Assembly: GCA_041739085.1 (NCBI GenBank)
Contig: JBGSON010000028.1
Coordinates: 1 to 56,018, forward strand
Length of the DNA stretch: 56,018 bases
Direction: 5' to 3'
DNA from: JBGSON01 sp041739085
GTDB lineage: Bacteria; Patescibacteriota; Gracilibacteria; CAIRYL01
The translations under genes were made by a program, and so were the position numbers. Shown here piece by piece: positions 16,668-25,501 of the stretch. The notes below the pieces were generated by a model. It saw only the letters and a program-made list of their open reading frames with translations. It did no database searches and was not told the DNA's origin. Numbering within the stretch: the stretch's first letter is position 1; each line of letters opens with the position of its first letter.

Positions 16668-17365
16668 CTGGAAGTGGAATTAATCCTGACTTGAGCCTGA
16701 AGAAAATCAAAAGCCAGCTTTGCTTTCCAGACATCTTTAAGGACGATATCCATCTCATTTTCCGCATCTTCAGTGGTAATGCTGGTGATATGGATATCTG
16801 CGCAATTAAAAAGCGTATGAAAAATGCCTTTCTGCCTGATGTCCACAAATTTAACAAATGCAAACGGAATGGATTCTATTACATTTTCTAAAACACCCAC
16901 GCGGGAGATCCGTGTTATTTTTTCCGGCTTAAAGAGCGCAACATTCAGTCTCCAGCTTATGAAAAATCTGAGAAGGAGTGTCGTCATGAGAAGGAACAGC
17001 ACGACCATGCTCCATCGGATGGCATCCAGGATCTCAGAGTCGGCAGTATGCCGGTGAAAGTAGAGGAGCACAATAAAGAGAAGAAAAGAAATGGAGATGG
17101 TGACGATCCCTTTCGAAATGAAAATAAAAGGATGCATGAAAAATATTTTAGAGAAATTCTCCTGTACGATTGAAAGCGGAAGATCTTTCGCGGGACCATC
17201 ATTTTTTATCTCCTCATGAGTGGATGAACGGATATCCTGTACATCTTTATGCGTAGCATCCTTCTTTTTCGAAAGGATTCGAGAGGGAAGCATCCTATTG
17301 AGGCTCGACCTTGTTTTCCTGCCGATGACCTGCTCCTCTTCCTGTTGTTTTTTCCTGTTCCTCAT
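16664..17365 (-). CDS. Membrane protein with bacterial PH-like domain
   Basis: 233 residues from ATG 17365. The first 65 are basic and polar. Two transmembrane helices follow (about 82-105 and 112-137). The C-terminal segment, ITRISRVGVLENVIESIPFA then VDIRQKGIFHTLFNCADIHI, has the pattern of bacterial PH (bPH2/DUF304) domains. The gene at 36041 encodes a clear homologue with the same two-span plus PH layout. Such proteins are common in CPR genomes; their ligands are unknown. Translation from the frame's first ATG (17518) is possible but would add an odd Cys/Ser-rich extension. It is coupled to the small membrane gene downstream. Confidence 0.65.
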   Translation of the reverse strand: MRNRKKQQEEEQVIGRKTRSSLNRMLPSRILSKKKDATHKDVQDIRSSTHEEIKNDGPAKDLPLSIVQENFSKIFFMHPFIFISKGIVTISISFLLFIVLLYFHRHTADSEILDAIRWSMVVLFLLMTTLLLRFFISWRLNVALFKPEKITRISRVGVLENVIESIPFAFVKFVDIRQKGIFHTLFNCADIHITSITTEDAENEMDIVLKDVWKAKLAFDFLQAQVRINSTSS

Positions 17366-17830
17366 AAGGAATGATGAATGGATGCGTACATATATGAGGC
17401 AGTATATCATACTCCCGCTCATCGGCTTCTCTTTCCTGCGCGAAGTGGAAGAAATGATGACAAAGGAGGGGCAAGCCGTCTCTGCAGCAGAGCGGATGTC
17501 TTTTTTTAAGACACACAAAAAATGGAGCTAACCGGCCCAAGCACTATTTGTTTTTGTGTTTAAGGCTTTTTGAAATATTCCAAGTACCCCTGATCTGTTT
17601 TGACATTCAAACCTCGGGAGAAGCATTGAAACACCACATGCCATGAGACCGGAGCTCCATAACACGTACAGGGTGCATTACAGAGGCAGAGACAGAGAAC
17701 ACATGATTGACTTCTCAGAAGGAAAACAGATTCTTAAAGAACATTTCTAGATTAACTCCAGAGATATCATACCACATATTAAAAATTAAAACAAGGGTGA
17801 CGAAGACGTTTTTTATGAAAGCACTCTGGA
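17366..17830 (+). other. 465-bp stretch without a convincing gene
   Basis: No frame here looks coding and no clear RNA structure was found. It separates the PH-domain gene from the transposase gene and marks the left edge of the accessory islet. A TTGACA at 17600 has no matching -10 at the right spacing. Confidence 0.4.
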
Positions 17831-18487
17831 TCATTTTTCCCCGAATAGAAGCCATCCTGGCGCGCATGACTGGCTAGGGAAGGGAATGTCACGTTCCCAA
17901 TTTTGAGGGTTGCGCATGATGTATTGAGAAATGCGGCGAAATTCATCTTCATCGCGAATAATACGATCGTAAAACCGTGGTTGCCACACATCAACAATGG
18001 TGGTATTTGCCCGCGCATATTTGGTGACACCGATTTTATAACCGCGGACAACGGACGCCAAATTTTGGGATTGCGGACCGGGTAGAGACGCATGTAGAGA
18101 CGCAAAATTTTGCGTCTCTACGACGCCGCCGGCGTCGGGAAAAACGGCGTCGGGTTTATCAAATATAATAATCCCGTGCACATGGTTTGGCATGACCACC
18201 CATGCGCCCAACGTCACAAACGGAAAATGACGGGGAATTTCATCCCAGCATTGGCAGGCGATTTTTCCGATTGCCGAATATCGCATATTTCCTTCCGTAA
18301 TGTTTCCAAAGAGATGTTCGCGGTTGCGGGTGCAAATGGTCACAAAATACGCTCCATTTTGTCCGTAGTCATAATTTCTGAGCCGCGCGGAAGGAATGCG
18401 GTATTTACCGCGGAATTTCCCCCCGGCGTCGAATCCTGGCATCCAAAATGTTTTCACCTGAGCATTTTTTCCCGAAGAAAATTCCAT
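17831..18487 (-). mobile_element. REP-associated tyrosine transposase (RAYT, IS200/Y1-like)
   Basis: 218 residues of the Y1_Tnp/TnpA_REP family. The N-terminal YDYGQNGAYFVTICTRNREH strand, the HUH metal site in MPNHVHGII (about residue 106-114) and the later WQPRFYDRIIRDEDEF segment holding the catalytic Tyr are all present, so the enzyme seems intact. RAYTs cut and move short palindromic (REP) sequences as single strands. No IS200 ends flank the gene. A 28-bp perfect palindrome lies inside the reading frame and is read through in frame. The gene is in an islet with two further palindromes and an AT-rich gene, which suggests recent acquisition. Confidence 0.9.
18084..18121. repeat. 28-bp perfect palindrome with a duplicated half-site inside the RAYT gene
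   Basis: The palindrome spans 18094-18121 (half-site GTAGAGACGCAAAA and its complement). A further partial half-site, GTAGAGACGCA, directly precedes it. The sequence resembles the GTAGAGACGC-type REP motifs I know beside RAYTs in cyanobacteria and other phyla. It encodes an in-frame insertion between the HUH motif and the catalytic-Tyr segment of the transposase. Confidence 0.85.
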
Positions 18488-18669
18488 AATGCGGTCTCAA
18501 AGTTCATGAGGATAATTCTCCGATTCGCAGACGAATTCGCTGAGCGCGCACGAATGCGTCTCTCACGCGCACTGCGAACTGAAGGAGCAAACAACAAATG
18601 CACAAAGTGTTTACTCTCACAGACGACACATGTTTTTCGCACTACTGCAATCTTTTCCAAAAATATTTC

Positions 18670-18692
18670 GGCAGCGATTTCAAATCGCTGCC
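18670..18692. repeat. 23-nt intergenic palindrome, copy A
   Basis: GGCAGCGATTT and its complement around a central C form a perfect palindrome. It lies 44 bp upstream of the gene at 18736. Copies B (19370), D (44524) and E (44980) share the core; weaker copies are at about 31993 and 55778. Confidence 0.85.
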
Positions 18693-18735
18693 AGTTTCGG
18701 TTGAATTTCAGTCGAAATTATGATGATAATTCTTC

Positions 18736-19314
18736 GTGTCCCATCCTCAGGAATCGAACGGAAAGACGGAAACCTGTTCCGTGCTCGCCTACGACAACGG
18801 CAATGAACCAGGACTGCTTTCAACCGCCGTACTTTCGAGACTCCATAGTCCCGAAACTGATCCGACGTTACGGAATGCCTTTCCATTGATTGCCACAAAC
18901 TGCGATACGCGAACGGCAATGGAGACCCTCTTCAGAGTGTCTCAGGATTTGTTCGGGACATCGCAAAAACCGAAGTTTCATACAGGCGAACGTGCTTTCG
19001 TCATTCGATGCGAAAACCCCGAGAGCGGTTGGCAAATATTCGAAGTGGAAGTTCACGCCGTTGTGATGTTTCATGACGGAATCATCAGGTACGAACTTCA
19101 ATTTGGTAACACTTCTTTTTTCGGCGATGAGGAGGAAATGATTTTCCATGACCTCTCCCAGGCGGAATACGCACTGTTACGTGGGGAATTTTTCCTCCCA
19201 CCGCCGAATTCATCCCCTTCACCGACGGTGCAGTTCATTGAAACCATAAGAGGCCTCTTTGCCAGGATCACCGCATTACAAATTGAAAATTATTCTTTGT
19301 ACGGGACGAACTGA
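18736..19314 (+). CDS. Hypothetical protein (192 aa)
   Basis: A 192-residue soluble protein with a beta-rich centre (GERAFVIRCENP, FEVEVHAVVMFHDG, IRYELQFGN) and an acidic segment, ending in a Pro/Ser-rich linker and a short helix. No known fold or motif is recognised. The start is uncertain: the frame opens with GTG at 18736, and no ATG lies in frame before residue 62. Palindrome copies A and B bracket it within 70 bp on each side, so it looks like a single-gene unit in the RAYT islet. Confidence 0.5.
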   Translation: MSHPQESNGKTETCSVLAYDNGNEPGLLSTAVLSRLHSPETDPTLRNAFPLIATNCDTRTAMETLFRVSQDLFGTSQKPKFHTGERAFVIRCENPESGWQIFEVEVHAVVMFHDGIIRYELQFGNTSFFGDEEEMIFHDLSQAEYALLRGEFFLPPPNSSPSPTVQFIETIRGLFARITALQIENYSLYGTN

Positions 19315-19369
19315 AAGCTAATAGTTCCTTTCTGTGGGAACGATCTATAGTTGTCACCAACGATATTTC

Positions 19370-19392
19370 GACAGCGATTTCAAATCGCTGTC
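19370..19392. repeat. 23-nt intergenic palindrome, copy B
   Basis: GACAGCGATTT and its complement around a central C. Relative to copy A the second base of both arms has changed (G to A and C to T), so pairing is kept. It lies between the 3' ends of the genes at 18736 and 19419. Confidence 0.85.
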
Positions 19393-19418
19393 AGCACAGG
19401 GGCAAGGGAAGGGGATTT

Positions 19419-19955
19419 TCATTTTTTTGATTCATCCAAATTTTTCTTGAAAATTGCTTTTTCAATATCTCGACAAGACAAACCAGTATGAGATGAAATT
19501 CCTCTTATTTCTTCAAAGAACCTTATTACATGACGCGGACTTGAGAATAAATCTTTTGGTTCTTTCCCAAATAATTCTCGCCATGAATGGATATCCAAGA
19601 TGCCATAATTTTCGGGATCATAAAATGTTAATATTACGCTACTTAATGCATTGCCAACCCCCTTTATATAAGACAATAAATGCAATCGAATTCCATCATC
19701 TTTGCTTTCAAATGCTAATTTTGAAACTTCTGTGATAATTGGTTCTTCAACATCTTTTTGCAATTTCAAAATTCTTTTTTGTCTCCCTCCTAATCGACCT
19801 TGAAACTTCCATTTAATAATTCTTTCCAAGTCATTCTGTGTAATAAATTTATTTGTTTGAAACCGCACCCTTAGTTCTTCTTCATCGCCTTTGTTGTAGC
19901 GGTCTTCCTCTTTGTCATATTTATCTTTCCACCACAGTAGTTCAATTTTGTTCAT
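19419..19955 (-). CDS. AT-rich gene for a possible helix-hairpin-helix DNA-glycosylase-like protein
   Basis: A 178-residue basic protein. The segment LLSYIKGVGNALSSVILTFYDPENYGILDIHSWRELF (split here across about residues 94-130) resembles the helix-hairpin-helix and following Asp region of HhH-GPD-type DNA glycosylase folds: the hairpin GVGNALSS, then an Asp at the end of YGILD. Similar short standalone proteins are found as hypotheticals in many bacteria, often in mobile regions. Base composition is clearly more AT-rich than its neighbours, with AT-rich codon choice throughout, which suggests transfer. It lies 27 bp after palindrome B. Catalysis is unproven. Confidence 0.5.
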   Translation of the reverse strand: MNKIELLWWKDKYDKEEDRYNKGDEEELRVRFQTNKFITQNDLERIIKWKFQGRLGGRQKRILKLQKDVEEPIITEVSKLAFESKDDGIRLHLLSYIKGVGNALSSVILTFYDPENYGILDIHSWRELFGKEPKDLFSSPRHVIRFFEEIRGISSHTGLSCRDIEKAIFKKNLDESKK

Positions 19956-19982
19956 GGAGAAATTGAGAAATATTACTTCATT

Positions 19983-20861
19983 CTACTCGCACTCCGCCCC
20001 CACCACCATAATCCCCTTACTCCAGAAATATTTTTCAGCTTTTGTCGTTTTCCTTTCCTCCATTCCTGACACTTTTGAACAACCATTCTCCCGCACGATC
20101 CCTTCTACCGCGCCGAGGATTTTGCCCTGCGTCTTACGATTTTTCTGGTAAAAAAACTGCGGGTCTCCCTCGATGAGAACAATGAAATCATTGGAGTCTG
20201 AGACGCGGCTACCGTATTTTGAGATTTTTAGAAGGAGGTCAACGAATTCGCCAGTGACATATTCCCGGGAATATTTCTCTTCCGTGTTTGTCATCCAGTA
20301 CGAGATCGAGTTCTGGGGATCGAGATAGACGCCATCGAATCCCGATTCCGCGACGCGGTCGAGATACGGTTTCATCGCTATTTTCCACCAGTTCTCCGAC
20401 CAGAACCTCACATGATATCCGTGCGTTTCGGTGTCCTCCGGGCCCATCCAGTCCGGCCTTTTTCCTTCATTGCAGTTTCTCCAGGTGAGTCCTTTCCGGT
20501 TGTATCGGTCGTCGTAGGTCTCATAGCAGGGAGCGGATTCAGTTGCGATTTCCCATTCTGCGTCCCAGTAGAAACGGAATATTTCCGCTTCCCCGACCGA
20601 GATCCAGGCGAGGACGATGTTGTCAGAATCCTGCAATGCTTTGATCTCAGACGAAGTAAATTGTCCCGAATCTGTTCCGTCGAGGGAATAATCGATGATG
20701 ATGAGTTTGTCCGACAGTCCTTTGAGATCAGAGATCTCAGTATCTCTCGTCGCCATGACCCAGTCTTCCGCGTCGGGGAGATGAGCGGATTCTCCGTGAG
20801 ATGGGAAAATCGGGAGAAAGAGAAAAAAAGCGCCGATGACGAGAAAGAGAGAGCGTTTCAT
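19983..20861 (-). CDS. Secreted TM1410/GH114-like putative glycoside hydrolase
   Basis: 292 residues with a signal peptide (MKRSLFLVIGAFFLFLPIFP). The mature part has the hallmarks of the TM1410/GH114 (endo-alpha-1,4-polygalactosaminidase-like) TIM barrels: WVMATRDTEI, IIIDYSLDG, VLAWISVGEAE, a central YHVRFWSENWW, and GFDGVYLDPQNS near the barrel's C-terminal acidic residues. It would act outside the cell on amino-sugar polysaccharide, perhaps its own or a host's; substrate is not certain. The frame is open far upstream, but that overlaps ribD, and ATG 20861 gives the signal peptide. It starts one nucleotide after the ribD stop, so the two are probably co-transcribed although functionally unrelated. 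Confidence 0.75.
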   Translation of the reverse strand: MKRSLFLVIGAFFLFLPIFPSHGESAHLPDAEDWVMATRDTEISDLKGLSDKLIIIDYSLDGTDSGQFTSSEIKALQDSDNIVLAWISVGEAEIFRFYWDAEWEIATESAPCYETYDDRYNRKGLTWRNCNEGKRPDWMGPEDTETHGYHVRFWSENWWKIAMKPYLDRVAESGFDGVYLDPQNSISYWMTNTEEKYSREYVTGEFVDLLLKISKYGSRVSDSNDFIVLIEGDPQFFYQKNRKTQGKILGAVEGIVRENGCSKVSGMEERKTTKAEKYFWSKGIMVVGAECE

Positions 20862-20862
20862 A

Positions 20863-21954
20863 TTAAGAAGTGAAGTCAAAAAACCCTTCCCAGAGCGTGT
20901 CTTCTCCGAACCGTGATTTCTTCTGGAGATGGAACGACGGGACCCGGAGGAAATCGATTCCGGGGAGCCCCTGTCCGAAGACGAGTTTTTTGTCGGAGAC
21001 GAAAAAGTATCCTTTCTGGAGCGCTTCCTGGGCGATGAATTCGTCCGCCGTCGCTTTCCCGCCTTCCACGAGGACGCTCGGAATCCCGCGCGAGGAGAGT
21101 TTTCCGAGGAGTTCCCAGAGATCGAATGTTCTGTTGGGGAGGAGAGATGCTGTTTCGACGCGCGATCCGTAAATCTGTTCCGCATTCCTCCGGAGCTCCT
21201 CAGTCGTTACCACGAGAAAATTTTCATCGCGGAAAACATTGAGATTGATGGAGAGACGGAGGTTCGGATCAAGCAGAATACGAAGAGGATCTCTTCTCCC
21301 TCCCGGGAAATCGCCGTGGCGGACTCCGAGCTGGGGATTATCGCTCATCACAGTCTGTGCTCCTGTGAGGATCGCGTCGTATTTCTGGCGGAGAAAATGA
21401 ACATAGAAGTTCGATTCCTCGCCCGTGATCTCCGTTCTCGTCCCATGGTGGGTGGCGATGTACCGGTTCGAGTCCATCGCGAGTTTCAGCGCGGTGAACG
21501 GAGTGCCGGTCTCCATGAAATAAAAATATTCCTCGTAGAAATCGGAGAATTCTTTTTTCAGAATATCATAGGATTCATCAACGGGAATTCCTCTCGCTTT
21601 CAGTTTTTCGATCGATCGTCCGGCGACGAGCGGATTCGGATCGCGGAAGAGGACGGCGACGGACTTTATCTGTTTTTCGATCAAAAGATCAACGCAGGGT
21701 GGAGTCTTCCCCTCATGGAAACAGGGCTCGAGGGTGACGACGAGATTCGCGCCTTCAACGGATTCTCCGCGGGACTCCGCGTTGAGTATCGCGTTCACTT
21801 CCGCGTGCGGACCTCCGAATTCTTTATGCCATCCCTCGCCGATGATCTCCCCGAATTTTTCTATGACGCAACCGACCATGGGATTCGATTTCGTATGACC
21901 GATCCCCATATACGCGAGTTCCAGCGCCCGAAGCATGAGTTCCTCACGGTTCAC
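20863..21954 (-). CDS. ribD: Bifunctional riboflavin biosynthesis deaminase/reductase RibD
   Basis: 363 residues. The N-terminal deaminase has the zinc site HAEVNAIL (His50, Glu52) and PCFHEGKTPPC (Cys78 and Cys87). The C-terminal reductase domain (about 150-360) has TALKLAMDSNRYIA, AILTGAQTVMSDNPQLGVR and VEGGKATADEFIA for NADPH and substrate binding. It carries out two successive steps from the GTP-derived pyrimidine to 5-amino-6-ribitylamino-uracil phosphate. GTG 21954 is chosen because NREELMLRALELAYMG is the normal RibD start; the frame opens earlier at 22011 but that adds a non-homologous tail. No other rib genes or FMN riboswitch are nearby, so the pathway, if present, is scattered. 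Confidence 0.92.
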   Translation of the reverse strand: MNREELMLRALELAYMGIGHTKSNPMVGCVIEKFGEIIGEGWHKEFGGPHAEVNAILNAESRGESVEGANLVVTLEPCFHEGKTPPCVDLLIEKQIKSVAVLFRDPNPLVAGRSIEKLKARGIPVDESYDILKKEFSDFYEEYFYFMETGTPFTALKLAMDSNRYIATHHGTRTEITGEESNFYVHFLRQKYDAILTGAQTVMSDNPQLGVRHGDFPGGRRDPLRILLDPNLRLSINLNVFRDENFLVVTTEELRRNAEQIYGSRVETASLLPNRTFDLWELLGKLSSRGIPSVLVEGGKATADEFIAQEALQKGYFFVSDKKLVFGQGLPGIDFLRVPSFHLQKKSRFGEDTLWEGFFDFTS

Positions 21955-22001
21955 GAGGACATTTTCACCGGTCGGGAACAGTTTGTAAAGGAAAGAAAAA
22001 A

Positions 22002-22083
22002 GAAAAAACACAAAAGAAAAAAGGTTCTTCTTTATATTCTTTTCTTTTGTGCTTTGTGTTTTGGCTTTTGGCTTTTGTGTTTC
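22002..22083. repeat. AAACACAAAAG inverted-repeat element between ribD and eno
   Basis: CACAAAAGAAAA (22009-22020) pairs with TTTTCTTTTGTG (22040-22051), 12 bp with a 19-nt loop. A second TTTTGTGTTT arm follows at about 22074. Related purine/pyrimidine elements are at 30436-30503 and 31924-31976, with a half-copy at about 50130. Confidence 0.6.
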
Positions 22084-22109
22084 TCCTGCTTCCGGTTGGA
22101 CTCCATTTA

Positions 22110-22118
22110 TGGGATAAT
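22110..22118 (+). promoter_or_regulatory. Extended -10 promoter element of eno
   Basis: TGG followed by GATAAT (22113-22118). No -35 is apparent. The leader would be about 18 nt, pyrimidine-rich and without a Shine-Dalgarno site. The same TGGGATAAT sequence is found before the yggT leader at 52060. Confidence 0.45.
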
Positions 22119-22142
22119 GGTGGAGAACTTTTTCCCCCTCCT

Positions 22143-23414
22143 ATGTCCACCATCACCCAGGTCCGCGCCCTTGAAGTCCTCGATTCCCGCGGGAATCCCA
22201 CCGTGGAAGTGAATGTCACTCTCGAAAAAGGGATGAGCGGGAAGGCGATCGTCCCTTCGGGAGCATCGACCGGACAGCATGAAGCGATCGAACTCCGCGA
22301 CGGAGACAAGAAACGCTACGGCGGGAAAGGGGTGCTCAATGCAGTCCGAAATGTGAACACTATCATCTCTGAACATATTGTCGGGATGATGAGCTCCGAT
22401 CAGAAGAAGATCGATCAGGCGCTTATCGATCTCGACGGAACGCCGAACAAAGGACGACTCGGAGCAAACGCCATCCTCGGAGTGTCCCTCGCGGTGGCAC
22501 ACGCGAACGCGCAGCTCAAATCGTTTCCGCTCTACGAATATTTCGGACATCTCGTCCATCACCGGCATCCCCATCTCCTCCCCACTCCCATGATGAACAT
22601 CATCAACGGGGGAGCCCACGCGGACTCGGGGCTCGAGATCCAGGAGTTCCTCATCATGCCGACAGGGGCGAAGAATTTTGCGGAAGCGCTCCGGCTCGGC
22701 GCCGAGACTTTTCATACTCTGAAAAAGATCCTCGCATCGAGAAAAATGGTGACCTCGGTCGGCGATGAAGGAGGATTTGCACCACATCTTAAGAGCAATG
22801 AGGAAGCAATCGAAGTGATCCTGGAAGCGATCGAAGAAGCCGGACATTCCGGGAAGATCGAACTCGCTCTTGATGTCGCGGCGTCGGAGTTCTATAGCGA
22901 AGGAAAAGGATATCTCTTCGGGGGAAAACACATGACCTCAAAAGAAATGGAGGATTTTTACATCAGGCTCGTAAAAAAATATCCGATCATCTCCATCGAG
23001 GACCCGTTTGCGGAAGATGACTGGGACGCCTTCACCTCTCTTACCGCGGCGATCGGGAACACGATCCAGATCGTCGGGGACGACCTCCTCGTCACGAACC
23101 CGAAGCGGGTGCTCCTCGGGATCTCCCGGAAAGCGGTGAACTCGGTACTCGTGAAACTGAATCAGATCGGTACGCTCACGGAAACGATCGAGACCGTGGA
23201 AATGGCAAAGAAGGCGGGATGGACGTGCATCATCAGCCACCGGAGCGGTGAGACGGAAGACACATCGATCGCAGATCTCGCCGTCGGGCTTCGGACAGGA
23301 CAGATCAAAACGGGTTCGCTCTCGAGAACAGACCGGATCGCGAAGTACAACGAACTCCTCCGGATCGAAGCGATGCTCGGGAAAAACGCAGAATATCAGG
23401 GAAAGATACGGTAA
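22143..23414 (+). CDS. eno: Enolase
   Basis: 423 residues, normal enolase length. It has ALEVLDSRGNPTVEVNV, the phosphate-loop PSGASTGQHEA, GANAILGVSLAVAHA, the Mg-binding segments IEDPFAEDDW and VGDDLLVTN, the catalytic-Lys region VLVKLNQIGTLTETI and the signature IISHRSGETEDTSIADLAVG. It converts 2-phosphoglycerate to phosphoenolpyruvate in glycolysis. ATG 22143 gives the family N-terminus (STITQVRALEV); the open frame upstream from 22047 is low-complexity and not enolase. It is transcribed alone, divergent from ribD. Confidence 0.97.
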   Translation: MSTITQVRALEVLDSRGNPTVEVNVTLEKGMSGKAIVPSGASTGQHEAIELRDGDKKRYGGKGVLNAVRNVNTIISEHIVGMMSSDQKKIDQALIDLDGTPNKGRLGANAILGVSLAVAHANAQLKSFPLYEYFGHLVHHRHPHLLPTPMMNIINGGAHADSGLEIQEFLIMPTGAKNFAEALRLGAETFHTLKKILASRKMVTSVGDEGGFAPHLKSNEEAIEVILEAIEEAGHSGKIELALDVAASEFYSEGKGYLFGGKHMTSKEMEDFYIRLVKKYPIISIEDPFAEDDWDAFTSLTAAIGNTIQIVGDDLLVTNPKRVLLGISRKAVNSVLVKLNQIGTLTETIETVEMAKKAGWTCIISHRSGETEDTSIADLAVGLRTGQIKTGSLSRTDRIAKYNELLRIEAMLGKNAEYQGKIR

Positions 23415-23443
23415 TGGGGAAATGTAATTGAAAAGTTGGAAGA

Positions 23444-23567
23444 TCACCCTGAACTTGGTTCGGGGTCTCCAAGGAAGCTGACAGAGAAAAGAAAGAGTCA
23501 GTGGTGGCGCCTATTCTTTGTATATTTTTCGTGCGAATGGAGATTCCGAAACAAGTTCGGAATGACA
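23444..23567. repeat. Two REP-like hairpins downstream of eno (GGAGA..TGACA family)
   Basis: The first (23444-23471) reads on the minus strand GGAGACCCCGAACC...AGGGTGA. The second (23539-23567) reads GGAGATTCCGAA, AC, AAG, TTCGGAATGACA. Both share the frame GGAGA-stem-AAG-stem-TGACA with two more copies at 32051-32080 and 32144-32172. This hairpin type is widespread in unrelated bacteria. It may also act as the eno transcript end. Confidence 0.7.
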
Positions 23568-23674
23568 ATCCCCTCACTTTTATTTTTCTTTGTTTCCTGA
23601 ATTCGTCCAAAATTGCAAATTGATTTTTCCCACTAAAAACAGCACAATACCCTGCGAGGTCTTTTTTTATAAAT

Positions 23675-25441
23675 ATGTACAGAACACACACATGCGGGAT
23701 GCTTTCCGAAAAAGAAATCGGGAAAGAAGCGACTCTTTCAGGATGGGTTCACCGGAGGAGAGACCATGGAGGAGTTATCTTCATTGATCTCCGGGACCGG
23801 TATGGACTCACCCAGGTAGTTTTTGATCCGAGCATCTGCAAAGAAGGATTTCACCTGTCAGAAGAGCTCCGCTCTGAATACGTCATCCAGGCGAAAGGGA
23901 AGGTGAGGAAAAGGCCGGAGGGTCAGGAAAATCCGAAGATGACAACAGGAAAGATCGAACTCGAAGTCCACGCTCTCCGTATTTTTAACCGTTCGGAGAC
24001 TCCTCCTTTCGAAGTCGACCAGGAAACGGAAGTGAAAGAGGAAGTCCGCCTCAAATACCGTTACCTCGATCTCCGGAGGGAAAGGCTTTCTAAAAACATC
24101 ATCCTTCGCGCGGAGATGGTGAAGACGATCCGTGATTACTTCTACCGGGAGGGGTTTCTTGAAGTCGAGACTCCGATCCTCATCAAGGGAACACCGGAAG
24201 GTTCGCGGGAATATCTCGTTCCGAGCCGGCTGTATCCGGGGGAATTCTATGTCCTTCCCCAGTCTCCGCAGCAGCTGAAGCAGCTCCTCATGGTGGGAGG
24301 AATGGACAAGTATTTCCAGATAGCGCGGTGTTTTCGTGATGAAGACCAGAGGGGAGACCGGCAGCCGGAATTTACCCAGTTCGAATTAGAGATGAGTTTT
24401 GTGGAAGAAAAGGACGTCCGCGATGTCATCGAGAAATGTTTCATCGAGCTGACGGAAAAACACGCGCCTGCGAAAAAGTTTACAAAACCATTCCCCACGC
24501 TTACATACCACGAGGCGATGAGCATGTATGGATCCGACAAACCGGATACCCGCTACGACATGAAACTCGTGGACATTTCTTCCCTCTCAAAAGGATGCGG
24601 ATTCGGAGTGTTCGAAAAGTCCGAATATGTGTCTGCGCTCCCGATCCAAAAGAAGTATGGAGAGGTGACGAGAAAGATGCTCGATGATTACGGGGAGATG
24701 GCAAAGAAACACGGCGTGGGGGGGCTCGCATGGATGCGCGTTGGAGAGGAGTCGGGACCGGTCGTAAAGCACGCAAAAAAAGAATTTATAGAGAGCGTTG
24801 TGGAGAAAACAAAAACAGAAAAGGGAGACATCATCCTCTTCAGCGCGGGAAACTTCGTCCAGGCGACCGAGCCCCTCGGAGCGGTGCGTTCTGATCTCGG
24901 GAATATTTTTCAATTGAAGGATCCAAATGTGTTCGCCTATCTCTGGGTGCTCGAATTCCCCATGTTCGAGATGAACAAGGGGGGTGAAGTCGGAGCCGTC
25001 CATCACCCGTTCACGAGGCCGCTGGAGGAAGACGCGGAGCTCCTCAAAAAAGATCCGTTCAAGGCGAGAGCGCACGCGTATGACGTCGTGCTCAATGGAG
25101 TGGAACTCGGCGGCGGCTCTCTTCGTATCCATGAACATGATCTGCAGGCGGAGATTTTCGACATCCTCAGAATTTCCAAGGAAGACGCAGAGAGAAGGTT
25201 CGGACATCTCCTTCGCGCGTTTGAATTCGGCGCGCCTCCCCACGGAGGATGCGCAATGGGACTCGACCGCGTTGTCATGATGTTCGCGGGAGAGCCGAAT
25301 ATCCGCGAAGTCATCGCGTTCCCGAAAAACCAGACCGCGCAGGACCTCATGCTCGGGGCGCCGGGGCCGATGCCGAAAGCACAGCTTGACGAGATCCATA
25401 TTCAGATTTCTGAGGAGGCAAGAAAGCAGCTCTCTCAATGA
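23675..25441 (+). CDS. aspS: Aspartyl-tRNA synthetase
   Basis: 588 residues, the length of bacterial-type AspRS. It starts with the typical MYRTHTCG, followed by the anticodon-binding OB-fold with GWVHRRRDHGGVIFIDLRD. Class II motif 2 is FRDEDQRGDRQPEFTQFE (about residue 212), the bacterial GAD insertion lies at about 290-410, and motif 3 is GGCAMGLDRVVMMFAGE (about 527). The AFPKNQTAQDLMLGAPG end block is also present. It charges tRNA-Asp; whether it also charges tRNA-Asn cannot be told from sequence alone. The start follows a TATAAAT directly, so the leader, if any, is very short. Confidence 0.96.
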   Translation: MYRTHTCGMLSEKEIGKEATLSGWVHRRRDHGGVIFIDLRDRYGLTQVVFDPSICKEGFHLSEELRSEYVIQAKGKVRKRPEGQENPKMTTGKIELEVHALRIFNRSETPPFEVDQETEVKEEVRLKYRYLDLRRERLSKNIILRAEMVKTIRDYFYREGFLEVETPILIKGTPEGSREYLVPSRLYPGEFYVLPQSPQQLKQLLMVGGMDKYFQIARCFRDEDQRGDRQPEFTQFELEMSFVEEKDVRDVIEKCFIELTEKHAPAKKFTKPFPTLTYHEAMSMYGSDKPDTRYDMKLVDISSLSKGCGFGVFEKSEYVSALPIQKKYGEVTRKMLDDYGEMAKKHGVGGLAWMRVGEESGPVVKHAKKEFIESVVEKTKTEKGDIILFSAGNFVQATEPLGAVRSDLGNIFQLKDPNVFAYLWVLEFPMFEMNKGGEVGAVHHPFTRPLEEDAELLKKDPFKARAHAYDVVLNGVELGGGSLRIHEHDLQAEIFDILRISKEDAERRFGHLLRAFEFGAPPHGGCAMGLDRVVMMFAGEPNIREVIAFPKNQTAQDLMLGAPGPMPKAQLDEIHIQISEEARKQLSQ

Positions 25442-25501
25442 TCATTCTTGGGCGGGAGGAGAGGGATTCCATACACGTATTTCAAATTTTTTTCAAAAAC
25501 T

